A DNA stretch of 64,000 nucleotides from assembly GCF_024347355.1 (NCBI RefSeq), contig NZ_AP025465.1:1178001-1242000 (forward strand), read 5' to 3'. Of the stretch, positions 47,725-56,642 are shown piece by piece. Below the pieces are notes generated by a model. It saw only the letters and a program-made list of their open reading frames with translations, did not search any database and was not told the origin of the DNA. Every line of letters starts with the position of its first letter. The stretch's first letter is position 1. This stretch comes from Vibrio chagasii. GTDB lineage: Bacteria > Pseudomonadota > Gammaproteobacteria > Enterobacterales > Vibrionaceae. Both the position numbers and the translations under genes were made by a program.

Positions 47725-47988
47725 ATGGTGGAGCAGTTAGAGTTTTTCCAAGTTCCAAGTCCTTGCGTTGGGGTTTGCTCAAGTGATGACAAAGGCTATT
47801 GCAATGGTTGTATGCGCAAAAGAGAAGAGCGCTTTAATTGGATGTCGATGACTCCCGCAGAGCAATTGCACGTGATAAAGCTGTGTCGTCAGCGCTATAG
47901 ACGAAAAATAATGAAGCAAAAAAACTTGGTTGGTAAACAGGTCGACGAAGAGGGAAATACAAGTCCCCAAAGAGATCTTTTTGGCTAA
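47725..47988 (+). CDS. DUF1289 protein
   Basis: 87 residues with four cysteines in the DUF1289 pattern (SPCVGVCSSDDKGYCNGC) followed by R-x2-ERF-W. The cysteines probably bind a metal or cluster. The C-terminus is basic. TAAGGAGGC precedes the ATG, a strong ribosome site. The function is unknown. Confidence 0.85.
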   Translation: MVEQLEFFQVPSPCVGVCSSDDKGYCNGCMRKREERFNWMSMTPAEQLHVIKLCRQRYRRKIMKQKNLVGKQVDEEGNTSPQRDLFG

Positions 47989-48096
47989 AGAGGATGTATT
48001 AAGATTTTATTTAACTCCGAAGTAACTATTACTTTACATAATGGTTGGGGTCTAATATCAAGATAGGTACCTTTGTACCAGAGGAGTGGTGTCGGT

Positions 48097-48264
48097 ATGA
48101 ATAAAAAGAACGTAAAACTCAACAAGAAACCAGTTAAAGCTTTGGATAGAAAGCGATTAGGGGCTAAAGACGACCCCGAGGAAAGCGCGCGTGACTGGCA
48201 TACCATGTCAGAAGAAGAGCGCATGGAGATATTGTCTCACCTTTCCGACATGCCTTTTCAATAA
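48097..48264 (+). CDS. Small hypothetical protein
   Basis: 55 residues from ATG 48097; GAGGAG lies 10 nt upstream. The N-terminal half is very basic (KNVKLNKKPVKALDRKRLG) and the C-terminal half acidic (SEEERMEILSHLSDM). No family is recognised. It lies 108 nt after the DUF1289 gene and may share its transcript. Confidence 0.5.
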   Translation: MNKKNVKLNKKPVKALDRKRLGAKDDPEESARDWHTMSEEERMEILSHLSDMPFQ

Positions 48265-48304
48265 CATCACTGATTAATTAGAGTCTTTCTTTAACAGAAC
48301 TTTC

Positions 48305-48608
48305 TTACACAAACATATGATTCGCTTTCGTAACACCACGATGATACGTGCAAAATGTATCATCGGCAGCGGTGGTCTTGCTGTGAATCTTGATGTTTGT
48401 GATGACCTCGACGGCCCCTGCATCGTAACAAGCCTGCTCAGCATTTTTGATGATATCAAGTAATTGATTTAGTTCGCCTTTCATGGTCGTTTCCATCGCA
48501 CCGACTTGGAAGGGAACACCGGCTTCTTTTCACGACTTCAATTGCTTTATCGACCACTTCGAAGTTGTTGCCTTCTTTAAAACGAGGGATCACTTGGAAG
48601 GCAACCAT
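48305..48608 (-). pseudogene. Frameshifted thiamine-binding-like (MTH1187/DUF77, UPF0045) gene
   Basis: Two frames each carry half of a protein of about 100 residues, the usual length. The first half (MVAFQVIPRFKEGNNFEVVD, KAIEVVK) continues in another frame as GVPFQVGAMETTMKGELNQL, then NAEQACYDAGAVEVITNIKIHS. Deleting one A from the A4 run at 48527-48530 (minus strand) joins them as AIEVVKEAGVPFQVGAMETT. The joined protein resembles TM0486/MTH1187-type proteins, which bind thiamine-like ligands. It is either a recently broken gene, a slippage site or a sequencing error. Confidence 0.65.
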
Positions 48609-48720
48609 CACTTCTTTTTCTCTTTTTAACTCAGACACTTTCTGCTTACTCAATGATTGGAAGTTGTTGCAGATGATAGGTTAATGCGGAGATTAATTCT
48701 ACAGCAGCAAAGCTGGTGGT

Positions 48721-48942
48721 TTATTTACTACCCCAATGATCGCTAATCCAGCCACCAATGTGCTCATCAAAATGGTTTCCACTGAATCTTTGGTTGCGTT
48801 CAACTGAAGTATCACAGTCATCTTTGTTGTCGATTAGAGTTTGAATGTAGTTGGCCATCGGGTCATTAGAACGTTGACGATCTCGGCGAGTTGCCACTTC
48901 CTTAATCAGTTGTAATCGATATGTAGAGCTAGCACGTTTCAT
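48721..48942 (-). CDS. Small hypothetical protein with strong ribosome site
   Basis: 73 residues, soluble, basic at the start (MKRASSTYRLQLIKEVATRR) and His/Trp-containing at the end (HIGGWISDHWGSK). AGGAGG stands 8 nt before the ATG, a near-perfect Shine-Dalgarno, which supports real translation. No family is recognised. The frameshifted gene lies 112 nt downstream. Confidence 0.6.
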   Translation of the reverse strand: MKRASSTYRLQLIKEVATRRDRQRSNDPMANYIQTLIDNKDDCDTSVERNQRFSGNHFDEHIGGWISDHWGSK

Positions 48943-49132
48943 TTCAATGACCTCCTGGTTTTAGACACTAATAGAAAAATCTAGTTGCCAGATATAGGGG
49001 CGTCAACGTGTTCAGAAAGTATTTTTTTTGAGCGACCAAGAATCAATACCTTGCCTTCGTAATTCATAAAAATGTCATCTAACGAGCAGCATTATTGTCA
49101 TATTTAGGTCTAGGAAGCGGCTATCTGAAGCG

Positions 49133-49158
49133 CAAAAAAGCCCAGAAAATTCTGGGCT
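49133..49158 (-). terminator. Intrinsic terminator of the DEAD-box helicase gene
   Basis: Minus-strand stem AGCCCAGA / TCTGGGCT with a 4-nt loop followed by TTTTTT. Confidence 0.85.
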
Positions 49159-49219
49159 GAATTTAATTGAAATGACAGCCTCTAAGTTTGAGCACTGAGG
49201 TTGACTCGTTGCTATCGCT

Positions 49220-50503
49220 CTACTTTGATCTCGTTGGCTTGGTGCTGTTGGGTTTTGAGCTGTGGGATCTAGAGCTATTCGATTTGCTCTTAAACTGTTT
49301 TACGCTCTTCTTTTTCGCTGTTCTACGGTTTGCCATTTTGTCTTTTGGTGGGCGCTTACGAGTCGTTGTTTCTGATGCTGGTTTGTCGGTGACTGGGAAG
49401 CCTTCCAATGACTGCAGCGGCAGTGCTTTATTGGTTAAAGTGCGAATGGCAGTCAGGTAGTCAGTTTCACTGTGGCTAACCAACGAGATTGCACAACCAG
49501 TACTTCCTGCTCTCGCCGTTCTTCCAACGCGGTGTACATAAGTCGCTGCATGAGGTGGTAACTCAAAGTTAATGACAATAGGTAGCTGATCAATATGGAT
49601 GCCACGAGCCATAACATCGGTTGCGATAAGCACACGGGTATCACTATTTTTGAAGCTGTCTAACGCCTGCGCGCGCTCTTCTTGGCTCTTGTTACCATGT
49701 AATGCACTCACGCTGATTTTGGCTTTGTTTAACCGTTTGGTTAATGCGTCTGCATTGTCTTTCGCGCCCATAAACACCAATACTTGTGGCCATGGGGTGT
49801 GATTGAGCAGGGCAATCAATGCTTGAGCTTTACTGCCTTTGTTTACCAGATACAGTGTCTCTTCAATGGTTTCTACAACGCTGTTTTCTTTATGAGTGGT
49901 GATTTTCTCTGGGTTTGATAAAAGCGTTTCAGCTTGGTTCACCAACGCAGGTGGAAGCGTTGCGGAGAATAACAGTGATTGGCGCTTAACTGGCAGAGCT
50001 GCGGTGATCGCTTGAATATCTGGCCAAAAGCCCATGTCGATCAATCGATCGGCTTCATCAAGAACTAATGATGTGCATTGAGCTACCTCTAATTCACCAC
50101 TTTTGATGAGTGCAAGCAGGCGCCCTGGAGTAGCGATAGCGAGCTGAGGTGCGCTTGACAGTTGCTGCTGTTGCTCATCTGCATTGGCACCGCCCGTGAG
50201 CGTTACCGTTTTGATACGTAAGGCGCTTGCGATCGGTTGTAAAGACTCAGTCACTTGAGATGCTAGCTCGCGTGTTGGAACGATGACAAGCGCTTGCAGA
50301 TTATTCGAATCTTGGTCGATGTTATTGAGCAAAGGTAACCCAAATGCCAATGTTTTCCCGCTACCTGTTTGAGCCAATGCAAGCACATCTCTCCCTGAAA
50401 CAATCGTAGGAATGACCGCTTGTTGGATCTCAGTCGGCTTATTGAATTGAGACGGGAGAGCAGCAACGGTTTTTGTGTTGAGGGTTAGGTTAGCAAATGA
50501 CAT
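49220..50503 (-). CDS. DEAD-box RNA helicase, RhlE-like
   Basis: About 427 residues from ATG 50501-50503 (MSFANLTLNTKT). All helicase motifs are seen: Q motif (FNKPTEIQQ), Walker A AQTGSGKT, PTRELA, DEAD in VLDEADRLIDMGF, SAT, and HRVGRTAR. A basic, Ser/Lys-rich tail of about 70 residues probably binds RNA. These helicases remodel RNA in ribosome assembly and decay, often in the cold. The exact subgroup is not certain. Confidence 0.92.
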   Translation of the reverse strand: MSFANLTLNTKTVAALPSQFNKPTEIQQAVIPTIVSGRDVLALAQTGSGKTLAFGLPLLNNIDQDSNNLQALVIVPTRELASQVTESLQPIASALRIKTVTLTGGANADEQQQQLSSAPQLAIATPGRLLALIKSGELEVAQCTSLVLDEADRLIDMGFWPDIQAITAALPVKRQSLLFSATLPPALVNQAETLLSNPEKITTHKENSVVETIEETLYLVNKGSKAQALIALLNHTPWPQVLVFMGAKDNADALTKRLNKAKISVSALHGNKSQEERAQALDSFKNSDTRVLIATDVMARGIHIDQLPIVINFELPPHAATYVHRVGRTARAGSTGCAISLVSHSETDYLTAIRTLTNKALPLQSLEGFPVTDKPASETTTRKRPPKDKMANRRTAKKKSVKQFKSKSNSSRSHSSKPNSTKPTRSK

Positions 50504-50712
50504 AAATGAACCAAGTATCAAAAGGGAGGTGGAGTCTAACAGGGCTAGAAATGTTAGAGAATCAGTTTTGTTTGCTTCACGATAAACGTAATTATTATAT
50601 GCGCTAACTTAGCACGCTAGCCATACTAGTTAATTAAGCGTTAAGCATATTGTAATGGTATCAATTGGACGTACAATGTCTGCCCTAAAAACCTTCACTG
50701 TATGAGAACAAA

Positions 50713-51339
50713 ATGAGTTGGGATAGTATCTGGCTGTTCATTGTTATTGTCTTTTTTATTGCCATTATTCCAGGACCGAATGCATTGCTTGTGTTAAGCA
50801 CAGCGTTGACTCAAAGGAAGCTGTTCGCATTTGTGAATGTGTTAGGCGTGTCATGTGGTTTCTTTTTCCACGCCTTTATTTCTGCGAATGGTATCAGTCT
50901 ATTACTGTCGAAAACGCCAATGGCATTTGAGGGGCTGAAGTGGGCGGGTGTTTTGTATCTGCTCTGGTTAGGCTACAATCACTTTCGGGCGGCATTGCGT
51001 GCTCAAGAGGGTGTGCTTTCTGTCGTGAGTGCATCCGGGAGCAAACTCTATAGCCAGTTTTTTAAAGGACTACTGACTAATTTACTTAACCCGAAGATCG
51101 TCCTGTTTTACCTATCGATCTTCCCTCAATTTGTTACTACAGAAGCAATTGTGTCCGACAGCCTGATTCTTGGCGGGATTCAGGCGATGGTCGTTTCAAT
51201 GTGGTTCTTGGTAGTGATTTTAATGGCAGATACCTTTAAACGCTTATTGGTTCAAAAGCGAACCTCGGAAATGATGAATATTGTATGTGGCGTGCTATTT
51301 GTCGGTTTCAGTATTCAGTTAGCCCTGTTTCAGCTTTAG
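50713..51339 (+). CDS. LysE/RhtB-family amino acid exporter
   Basis: 208 residues with about six membrane segments. The N-terminal IIPGPNALLVLSTAL is the family signature (PGPN), and GLLTNLLNPKIVLFYLSIFP is the second. It exports an amino acid or related compound. The substrate is unknown. A second LysE gene is at 61650. Confidence 0.9.
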   Translation: MSWDSIWLFIVIVFFIAIIPGPNALLVLSTALTQRKLFAFVNVLGVSCGFFFHAFISANGISLLLSKTPMAFEGLKWAGVLYLLWLGYNHFRAALRAQEGVLSVVSASGSKLYSQFFKGLLTNLLNPKIVLFYLSIFPQFVTTEAIVSDSLILGGIQAMVVSMWFLVVILMADTFKRLLVQKRTSEMMNIVCGVLFVGFSIQLALFQL

Positions 51340-51521
51340 GTTTAATGACCGTTATGAGGTATTGAGGCTAAGACGATACGACTCATATCTCACTTTTTAG
51401 TGAATCATGTGGAATCCAGCTATCTCTGTATAATTGCTTAAAGCAATAGCTAACAAAGTCGATATAATAATCAGTCATTAATTTGATGAATATCTAAGTT
51501 GAATTACAAACCGGGGCGAAA

Positions 51522-51554
51522 GGCTATTCGGTTTTTCGATAGTTACTAATAGCC
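51522..51554 (+). promoter_or_regulatory. Structured leader hairpin before the PilZ gene
   Basis: A 7-bp perfect stem GGCTATT / AATAGCC with a 19-nt loop, preceded by a CCGGGGCGAAA stretch and followed by a GC-richer 50 nt up to the start codon. The leader is GC richer than the 150 bp before it. It does not fit a GEMM-type c-di-GMP riboswitch by eye. Confidence 0.4.
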
Positions 51555-51616
51555 ACGAGTCGTCGGAATGAACGGCCAGTTTGCTGCTGCGAATAAACAG
51601 AGACAGGGAGTCACAG

Positions 51617-51973
51617 ATGAGTGAAAAGTCATTCATTCAGAAGCGCAAATATTACCGTTTGAAGTACCCACACAAGGCACGTCCGGTGATGCGAATTAAG
51701 GATGAGCTTTTTCATGTCAGTGAGGTTTCTGAAAAGGGTGTCCGCCTTATGATACGTAACATCATCCCTGTATATCGTGGCTTCTCAATGGCAGGAACTT
51801 TGAGGCTACATGGCAACAATAGTGTTGCTATTAGTGGTGCTGTGTTACGTCAAGAAGGCGATGAAGTGGTTGTTCAGTTATCACAAGGACCAAGCTTCAA
51901 AGATATGGTGTCTGAGCAAAGGCACATCAGGAAAAAATACCCAGTCTTTTTCGCGAGCTTGAGAGTCGCATAA
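51617..51973 (+). CDS. PilZ-domain protein
   Basis: 118 residues from ATG 51617 (GGGAG upstream). The c-di-GMP-binding pattern is present in slightly altered form: RKYYRL (RxxxR) and EVSEKG where D/NxSxxG is expected. The rest is a single beta-barrel domain. It probably acts as a c-di-GMP receptor, though the Asp/Asn to Glu change could weaken binding. It sits behind an unusual 5' leader. Confidence 0.78.
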   Translation: MSEKSFIQKRKYYRLKYPHKARPVMRIKDELFHVSEVSEKGVRLMIRNIIPVYRGFSMAGTLRLHGNNSVAISGAVLRQEGDEVVVQLSQGPSFKDMVSEQRHIRKKYPVFFASLRVA

Positions 51974-52026
51974 CGGCCTCTAGAGTTAGGTGGCTCGATA
52001 AATCGTAAATCATAGGCAAACATTAA

Positions 52027-52058
52027 AAAGCCCAGCACTTTCGCAAGTGCTGGGCTTT
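52027..52058. terminator. Bidirectional terminator between the PilZ and M14 genes
   Basis: A 14-bp perfect stem AAAGCCCAGCACTT / AAGTGCTGGGCTTT with a TCGC loop between convergent genes. Confidence 0.92.
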
Positions 52059-52103
52059 GTTCTATCTATAGTCTTGGTTTTGATAGCCAAGACACTCGTT
52101 GCT

Positions 52104-53228
52104 TTATAGCTCGTCTACTGTCGCCCAAACCGCCGCTAGCATGTCGTGACCAAACGCAACACTACGTTCTGGCGACCAACCGTAAAGTTCGTCAGCGTGG
52201 CTGATGTGATCTTTAAATGGCATCTCAACCGTGTACGCCAAGCACTTGAACTGCTCACCGATCCAGTTGGTACCTACCGTCATGTTCGCTTTGCCTGGCT
52301 CATCTTTATCGTAGCCAAACTCGTCTTGGAACTCTGGCGTAATCGTGAGTAGTGCTTGCTTGAAGTGGTTCTCTAGCTTTGCGATGCGCTCATTGTAAGA
52401 AGGTGTACCTTCGCTACCTGCCACAAAGTTATATGGAATCGCTTCATCGCCATGAATGTCTAAACACATATCAACGCCAGTTTCTAACATGCGTTCACGC
52501 ACAAGGAATACTTCAGGGCTACGCTCCATAGACGGTGATTGCCATTCGCGGTTCAGGTTCACGCCGATTGCGTTGGTACGCAGGTGACCACGGATACTGC
52601 CATCTGGGTTCATGTTCGGAACAACGCGGAATACTACGCTGTCGAGAAGAGAGCGACCTACTGTGTCTGTTTCGTCAAGTAGGCGCTGAAGCAGGCCTTC
52701 AATCAACCATTCAGCCATTGTCTCGCCAGGGTGTTGACGACCAATAACCCAAATATTTTTCTTCTCTTCACTAGGTTCACCAATGGTTAGCAAAGTGATG
52801 TCGTTGTTGTCTAGCGTGTGGCCTAATGTTTCAAGCTTACACGCAGGGTGAGTTTGTGCACTGTGCAGAAGATCTTGGTGACGATCGTATGAGTAAGGCG
52901 CAAAGTACGCGAAGTACATTGAGTCGTGCTCAGGAATGATGTCAAAGCTCAGCGTGTCACCATCGAACTGAGATGGGATACGGAACCACTCTTCGCGGTC
53001 ATACGATGCAACTACATCGTAATCCTTCCAGCCCTCAGGGTAAGCAGAGATTGCCAATTGACCGATTTCAAAATGGTGAGCTTGTTGCGCTTCACTTTCT
53101 AAACGGAAATGGAACCACTGAGAGATTTCAGTTTGGTTGTCTGCAGGGATAGTCAGTTGAATGTTTTGTGGTGAATCTGCTGAAACGACGTGAATGTTGC
53201 CGCTTTCGAAATTGCTGAAAATTTTCAT
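52104..53228 (-). CDS. M14-family zinc carboxypeptidase, cytosolic (CCP-like)
   Basis: About 374 residues from ATG 53226-53228. An N-terminal beta-sandwich-like region comes first (the DUF found in bacterial AGBL/CCP proteins: FHFRLES, YFAYFAPYSYDRHQDLL), then the M14 domain: zinc motif HPGET, NMNPDGSIRGHLRTN, the third zinc ligand in DIHGDE and the catalytic Glu in AYTVEMPF. No signal peptide, so it is cytoplasmic. Relatives remove C-terminal residues from proteins or peptides; the bacterial substrate is unknown. Confidence 0.9.
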   Translation of the reverse strand: MKIFSNFESGNIHVVSADSPQNIQLTIPADNQTEISQWFHFRLESEAQQAHHFEIGQLAISAYPEGWKDYDVVASYDREEWFRIPSQFDGDTLSFDIIPEHDSMYFAYFAPYSYDRHQDLLHSAQTHPACKLETLGHTLDNNDITLLTIGEPSEEKKNIWVIGRQHPGETMAEWLIEGLLQRLLDETDTVGRSLLDSVVFRVVPNMNPDGSIRGHLRTNAIGVNLNREWQSPSMERSPEVFLVRERMLETGVDMCLDIHGDEAIPYNFVAGSEGTPSYNERIAKLENHFKQALLTITPEFQDEFGYDKDEPGKANMTVGTNWIGEQFKCLAYTVEMPFKDHISHADELYGWSPERSVAFGHDMLAAVWATVDEL

Positions 53229-53362
53229 TGTAGTTGTTATCTCGTAGTTGAGTTGTCGTAAGACTAGCACACTTTTTTTCGAGCAAACTACTAACTAAAT
53301 CGTAATGAGATGTTATTTCAACTATCTATTTCCGAGCTCTCTTTGTTAACAGCATTTTATGT

Positions 53363-53638
53363 CTATCGACGCTGGCAAGTTGTGCACCCTCGGCAAGCCG
53401 AACGCGTGTAACGATCTAACTTACTGCGTTGCACCTTGCAGTAGGCATTTTTCAGGGCTCTTCTTCCAGAAAACCAATCGTCAGGTTTCGACAGGATCAG
53501 ATAGCCATTAAAGCGTTTCACAAGCTCGACTCTATTTTGGTCGATGAACTTACTATCAAACCCAATTTCAAAGTAATCGAGCGCTTGTTCAATAGAGGTA
53601 AAGCTCGCCATTTTTTGCTGGAATTCTGTTTGGCTCAT
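53363..53638 (-). CDS. NifW-like small protein
   Basis: 91 residues. The central part (SIEQALDYFEIGFDSKFIDQ, then NRVELVKRFNGYL) follows the NifW pattern of a DYF-x-x-x-(Y/F)-D core and an NR-x3-(L)-x-RF-x-x-YL helix. NifW protects nitrogenase in diazotrophs, but no nif gene is near and Vibrio of this kind usually do not fix nitrogen. The C-terminus adds a CxxCxxC cluster (CRGCTTC) that NifW does not normally show. The role is unknown. Confidence 0.55.
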   Translation of the reverse strand: MSQTEFQQKMASFTSIEQALDYFEIGFDSKFIDQNRVELVKRFNGYLILSKPDDWFSGRRALKNAYCKVQRSKLDRYTRSACRGCTTCQRR

Positions 53639-53809
53639 GGAAAGTTAGTTTTTGAATTGGTGAGCATTAATTGTATCCAATTTATGGCCCGACTTTATTG
53701 ATCTTACTTGTGGCGTACTTGGATTTAAATTATGTTTTTTGGTATGTAGTGATCTTTTTAAATCTACAAGTCTTATAAAGTTCTGTTGCAATTGAGACAG
53801 GAAAAGCCC

Positions 53810-54022
53810 ATGAACCGTATCAACCCCAAGAAACTATTTCGTAGTAAGTGGACGGCTGTTAGCCCGGTGAAAAAGGAAAAGCACTTCATGGTTACGGAGG
53901 TAGAGTTTGACGAAGGAGAAGTGGTGCGCTGTTTGATCGAAGCGGTGATGACGAAACGGGAAGAAGCGATAAATTGGCGCGACCTCACCGACAATCAAGC
54001 GTGGCTCCCTGGTTGGAAGTAG
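53810..54022 (+). CDS. TIGR02450 family Trp-rich protein
   Basis: 70 residues from ATG 53810 (AGGAAAAG upstream). The pattern NPKKLFRSKWTAVSP, KEKHFMVTEVEFDE and a tail with INWRDL and WLPGW fits TIGR02450. Small and soluble; the function is unknown. Confidence 0.85.
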   Translation: MNRINPKKLFRSKWTAVSPVKKEKHFMVTEVEFDEGEVVRCLIEAVMTKREEAINWRDLTDNQAWLPGWK

Positions 54023-54073
54023 CAAGGAACCCAGCTTCGATTGAACTGCCTAGCTGGAAGCTGCGACGATATA

Positions 54074-54811
54074 TTAGTGGTTACTAGAAGTTCGCTGTTG
54101 CCAGTATTTGAGCCCTTCAAGCACGCCTGCTGCATGGGTCGCCTTACTGGTATACACGTTATCTCTGCCCGATAGGTGAGCTACTTCAGGGTAGTGGTTC
54201 GCCACTAATATGGAGTTCACCCCTTCGATCGTTAGCATTGATGTATCGTTCGCTGAGTCACCGGCAACACACACCTGTTCGATACTCAAGTCATGCTGCT
54301 TCAGGAGGTGATGGATTGCTGTTGCTTTGTTGACGCCTTTTGGTGTGATATCCAGATACCAGTCGTGTGAATAGGTGAGGTGGACATCTAAGCCATGTGA
54401 TTCTAATTGTGATTCAATTAATGCATGCTGAGGTTCAGACAGCTTACCTTCAAAGGTCATCTTATGGGGACCTTGGTGGCTTTCCAAGCGTTCACCCATA
54501 AAGCTGAGTGGTGCTAACGCAGATTCTACCTTTGACTTATTCCATGATGCCTCGAGTTTCTCATGCCAGATATGGTCAGGCTTTTGGATATGGTCGTGGT
54601 GAATTCTTGTGCCAACATCACTGATGATGCTGTGTGGTTCTGGGTAGTTATCTGATGCCAAGCCAACTTGAATGGAAGGGAGCGTTCTACCGGTCGCGAT
54701 GACAAAGCGGATATCGGGTTGCTCTGTAAGGTAATTGAAAAGTTGATTAACCCCATGAGAAGGGCCGCCATCGAGTGTACCGTCAAAGTCACAAACCAAC
54801 ATTTTTATCAT
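54074..54811 (-). CDS. HAD-IIB family hydrolase
   Basis: 245 residues. Motif I DFDGTLDG, motif II ATGRT, the C2-type cap, the Lys region (TPKGVNKATAI) and motif IV GDSANDTSML are intact, so it should be an active phosphatase. The layout is like sucrose-phosphate phosphatases and Cof-type sugar phosphatases. The substrate is unknown. Confidence 0.88.
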   Translation of the reverse strand: MIKMLVCDFDGTLDGGPSHGVNQLFNYLTEQPDIRFVIATGRTLPSIQVGLASDNYPEPHSIISDVGTRIHHDHIQKPDHIWHEKLEASWNKSKVESALAPLSFMGERLESHQGPHKMTFEGKLSEPQHALIESQLESHGLDVHLTYSHDWYLDITPKGVNKATAIHHLLKQHDLSIEQVCVAGDSANDTSMLTIEGVNSILVANHYPEVAHLSGRDNVYTSKATHAAGVLEGLKYWQQRTSSNH

Positions 54812-55058
54812 TCGAATTCCTTGTCACTCTCATTAATTGTGATGGAAACACTCTCCATCATTTATACAAAGAATGGCTCAGCAATAACAACATCTCAAGT
54901 TGTCTTTGGGGATCGATAAGTGAGATTCGATAGTTTGTAGCAGGTATCACACTTGCTGCTATGTCATGGAAACTAAAGATAAATCTATTAATTATTAGGT
55001 GCGGATTATGATTGCATTTAGTTGAAATTATGACGGAATGGGGTTGTGTTGTTATACA
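54812..55058. other. Gene-free region
   Basis: About 250 bp, AT rich, between two minus-strand genes. It holds the HAD gene promoter. I see no ORF with a ribosome site and no strong structure before the terminator at 55059. Confidence 0.4.
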
Positions 55059-55091
55059 AAAAAGCCAGCAACCTGGTAGGGTGCTGGCTTT
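55059..55091 (-). terminator. Intrinsic terminator of the NTF2-like gene
   Basis: Minus-strand stem AAAGCCAGCA / TGCTGGCTTT with an 11-nt loop followed by a T run. Confidence 0.85.
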
Positions 55092-55121
55092 AGTTTTTGC
55101 TACTGTTTGAGCCACTCGTTT

Positions 55122-55496
55122 CTAGCGTTCGCCTTGAACTTCAAAGTCATCACTGACAAGACGAGCTTTACCATCTTCTTGTACTGCCCAGTGTTCATGA
55201 TGAACTACACCAAATGCTTTATTCATCGTCCAGCTTGCCGTAAGAACGTAGCCGCCTTCTGGGTGTTCTTCCCATTTAACATCTGTGTAATCAACATCTT
55301 TGAAACCTTGGTCCATGATCCCTTGCCAGAATGCTTGAATTGCTTCACGACCTTCAAAAGTGCCAAATGGGCGCGCTTCCATTACACAGTTTTCTACATA
55401 CTGATCTGCACAACCTTTCGCATCTTGGTTGTTGAATGCTTTTTGCCATGCGTTAATGCCTTGCTTACACGCTTCTAATACTTGATTGTTTGACAT
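55122..55496 (-). CDS. NTF2-like / SnoaL-fold protein
   Basis: 124 residues from ATG 55494-55496 with GGAGAAAAC upstream. The pattern INAWQKAFNNQDAKGCADQY, FEGREAIQAFWQGIMD and repeated beta-strands is a SnoaL/NTF2 cone. Such proteins bind or turn over small ligands. It is divergent from a LysR gene 141 bp away, which may control it. Confidence 0.82.
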   Translation of the reverse strand: MSNNQVLEACKQGINAWQKAFNNQDAKGCADQYVENCVMEARPFGTFEGREAIQAFWQGIMDQGFKDVDYTDVKWEEHPEGGYVLTASWTMNKAFGVVHHEHWAVQEDGKARLVSDDFEVQGER

Positions 55497-55637
55497 TGTT
55501 TTCTCCATAACAGTCTTATTCTAAACACTGTGTTTTTGATTGGGTTATCTCGATAAGTTGAAAGTAGTTTAGTCTTGGTAATTAATTTGAAAAACAGAGA
55601 TAATAGAAAATACTGTTTGTAAAAAGAGAACAATAAG

Positions 55638-56504
55638 ATGAGTAAACTAAAGCAGATGTCGATTTTCGCTCATATTGTAGAGCAAGGCTCTGTATCGGCC
55701 GCGGCTGAAAAACTAGAGTTGTCTAAATCTGTTGTCAGTCAGCATCTAAAAATATTGGAGCAAGAGCTAGGCGCTTCCCTTCTTAAACGAACAACGCGAA
55801 GACAAACCTTAACCAGTATGGGAGAACGTTTTTATCTAAGTTGTAAGGATATTAATGTGATCGCCGAATCGGCGTGGGATATGGCGAAATCGGAATTGGA
55901 AGAGCCACAAGGGCGGATTCGTATCACGGCTCCGAATGCGTTGATGGATTTGCTGGTGTTGCCTGTTATTGCAGACCTAATGAAACAGTATCCAAAATTA
56001 AAGCCGGAGTTGATTAGTGATGATCAACACTTAGATTTCATGGAGCACGATATTGATCTTGCGGTACGAGTTGGTAGCTCACGTGACAGTAATCTAAAAC
56101 AGAAACGTTTAGGTAAGTTTAAAGATGTATTGTGTGGTGTCACAAGCATGCGTGAACGCGAGCTTGAATCGATTCCATACATTGCAAATTCATGGCAGGG
56201 AAAGCAGGTGACTCACCATTTTAGTTCTCAAACCGAAGAGAACTTTGTCTATCAACAACAAGCTAGTTGTGTGACTAATTCGTTTCACAGTTGTCTTGCA
56301 CTTATTAAATCGGGTGTTGGTATTGGTGCAATCCCAGACTTCTGCATTCCTCAGTTATCTGGTCAGGTTGTTGATATGCTGCCTAGCTTTGAATTACCGA
56401 CCAACATGGTTTATGCATTGACCCCATTTACTTCAAACACGCCGATTGCCATCCAATTGTGTGTCCAAGCATTAGAAGAAAAGCTCAAACAAAACTTGAC
56501 TTGA
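55638..56504 (+). CDS. LysR-family transcriptional regulator
   Basis: 288 residues. N-terminal winged helix (FAHIVEQGSVSAAAEKLELS, KSVVSQHLKILEQELGASLL) and a substrate-binding domain typical of the CrgA/DmlR group. It is divergent from the NTF2-like gene, the usual LysR arrangement, so that gene is the first candidate target. Confidence 0.9.
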   Translation: MSKLKQMSIFAHIVEQGSVSAAAEKLELSKSVVSQHLKILEQELGASLLKRTTRRQTLTSMGERFYLSCKDINVIAESAWDMAKSELEEPQGRIRITAPNALMDLLVLPVIADLMKQYPKLKPELISDDQHLDFMEHDIDLAVRVGSSRDSNLKQKRLGKFKDVLCGVTSMRERELESIPYIANSWQGKQVTHHFSSQTEENFVYQQQASCVTNSFHSCLALIKSGVGIGAIPDFCIPQLSGQVVDMLPSFELPTNMVYALTPFTSNTPIAIQLCVQALEEKLKQNLT

Positions 56505-56642
56505 TATGAGGAAACTTTGTTGGAGCATGCTCTAGCTTGATTGCTGTAATTCTTTTGATGGAGGTAAACCTACTAGGTAGTGGTATCTCCATCATAAAGG
56601 CATACAGAATGCTGGTCACTCTTGCTTCAGAGCAATATTTTT

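Noticed and set aside
51500..51616. Class I c-di-GMP (GEMM) riboswitch before the PilZ gene
   Set aside because: The conserved GGGACGCAAAGC-type core and receptor are absent.
54858..55115. 85-residue minus-strand frame in the gap before the HAD gene
   Set aside because: It runs through the NTF2-like gene's terminator and its start lacks a ribosome site.
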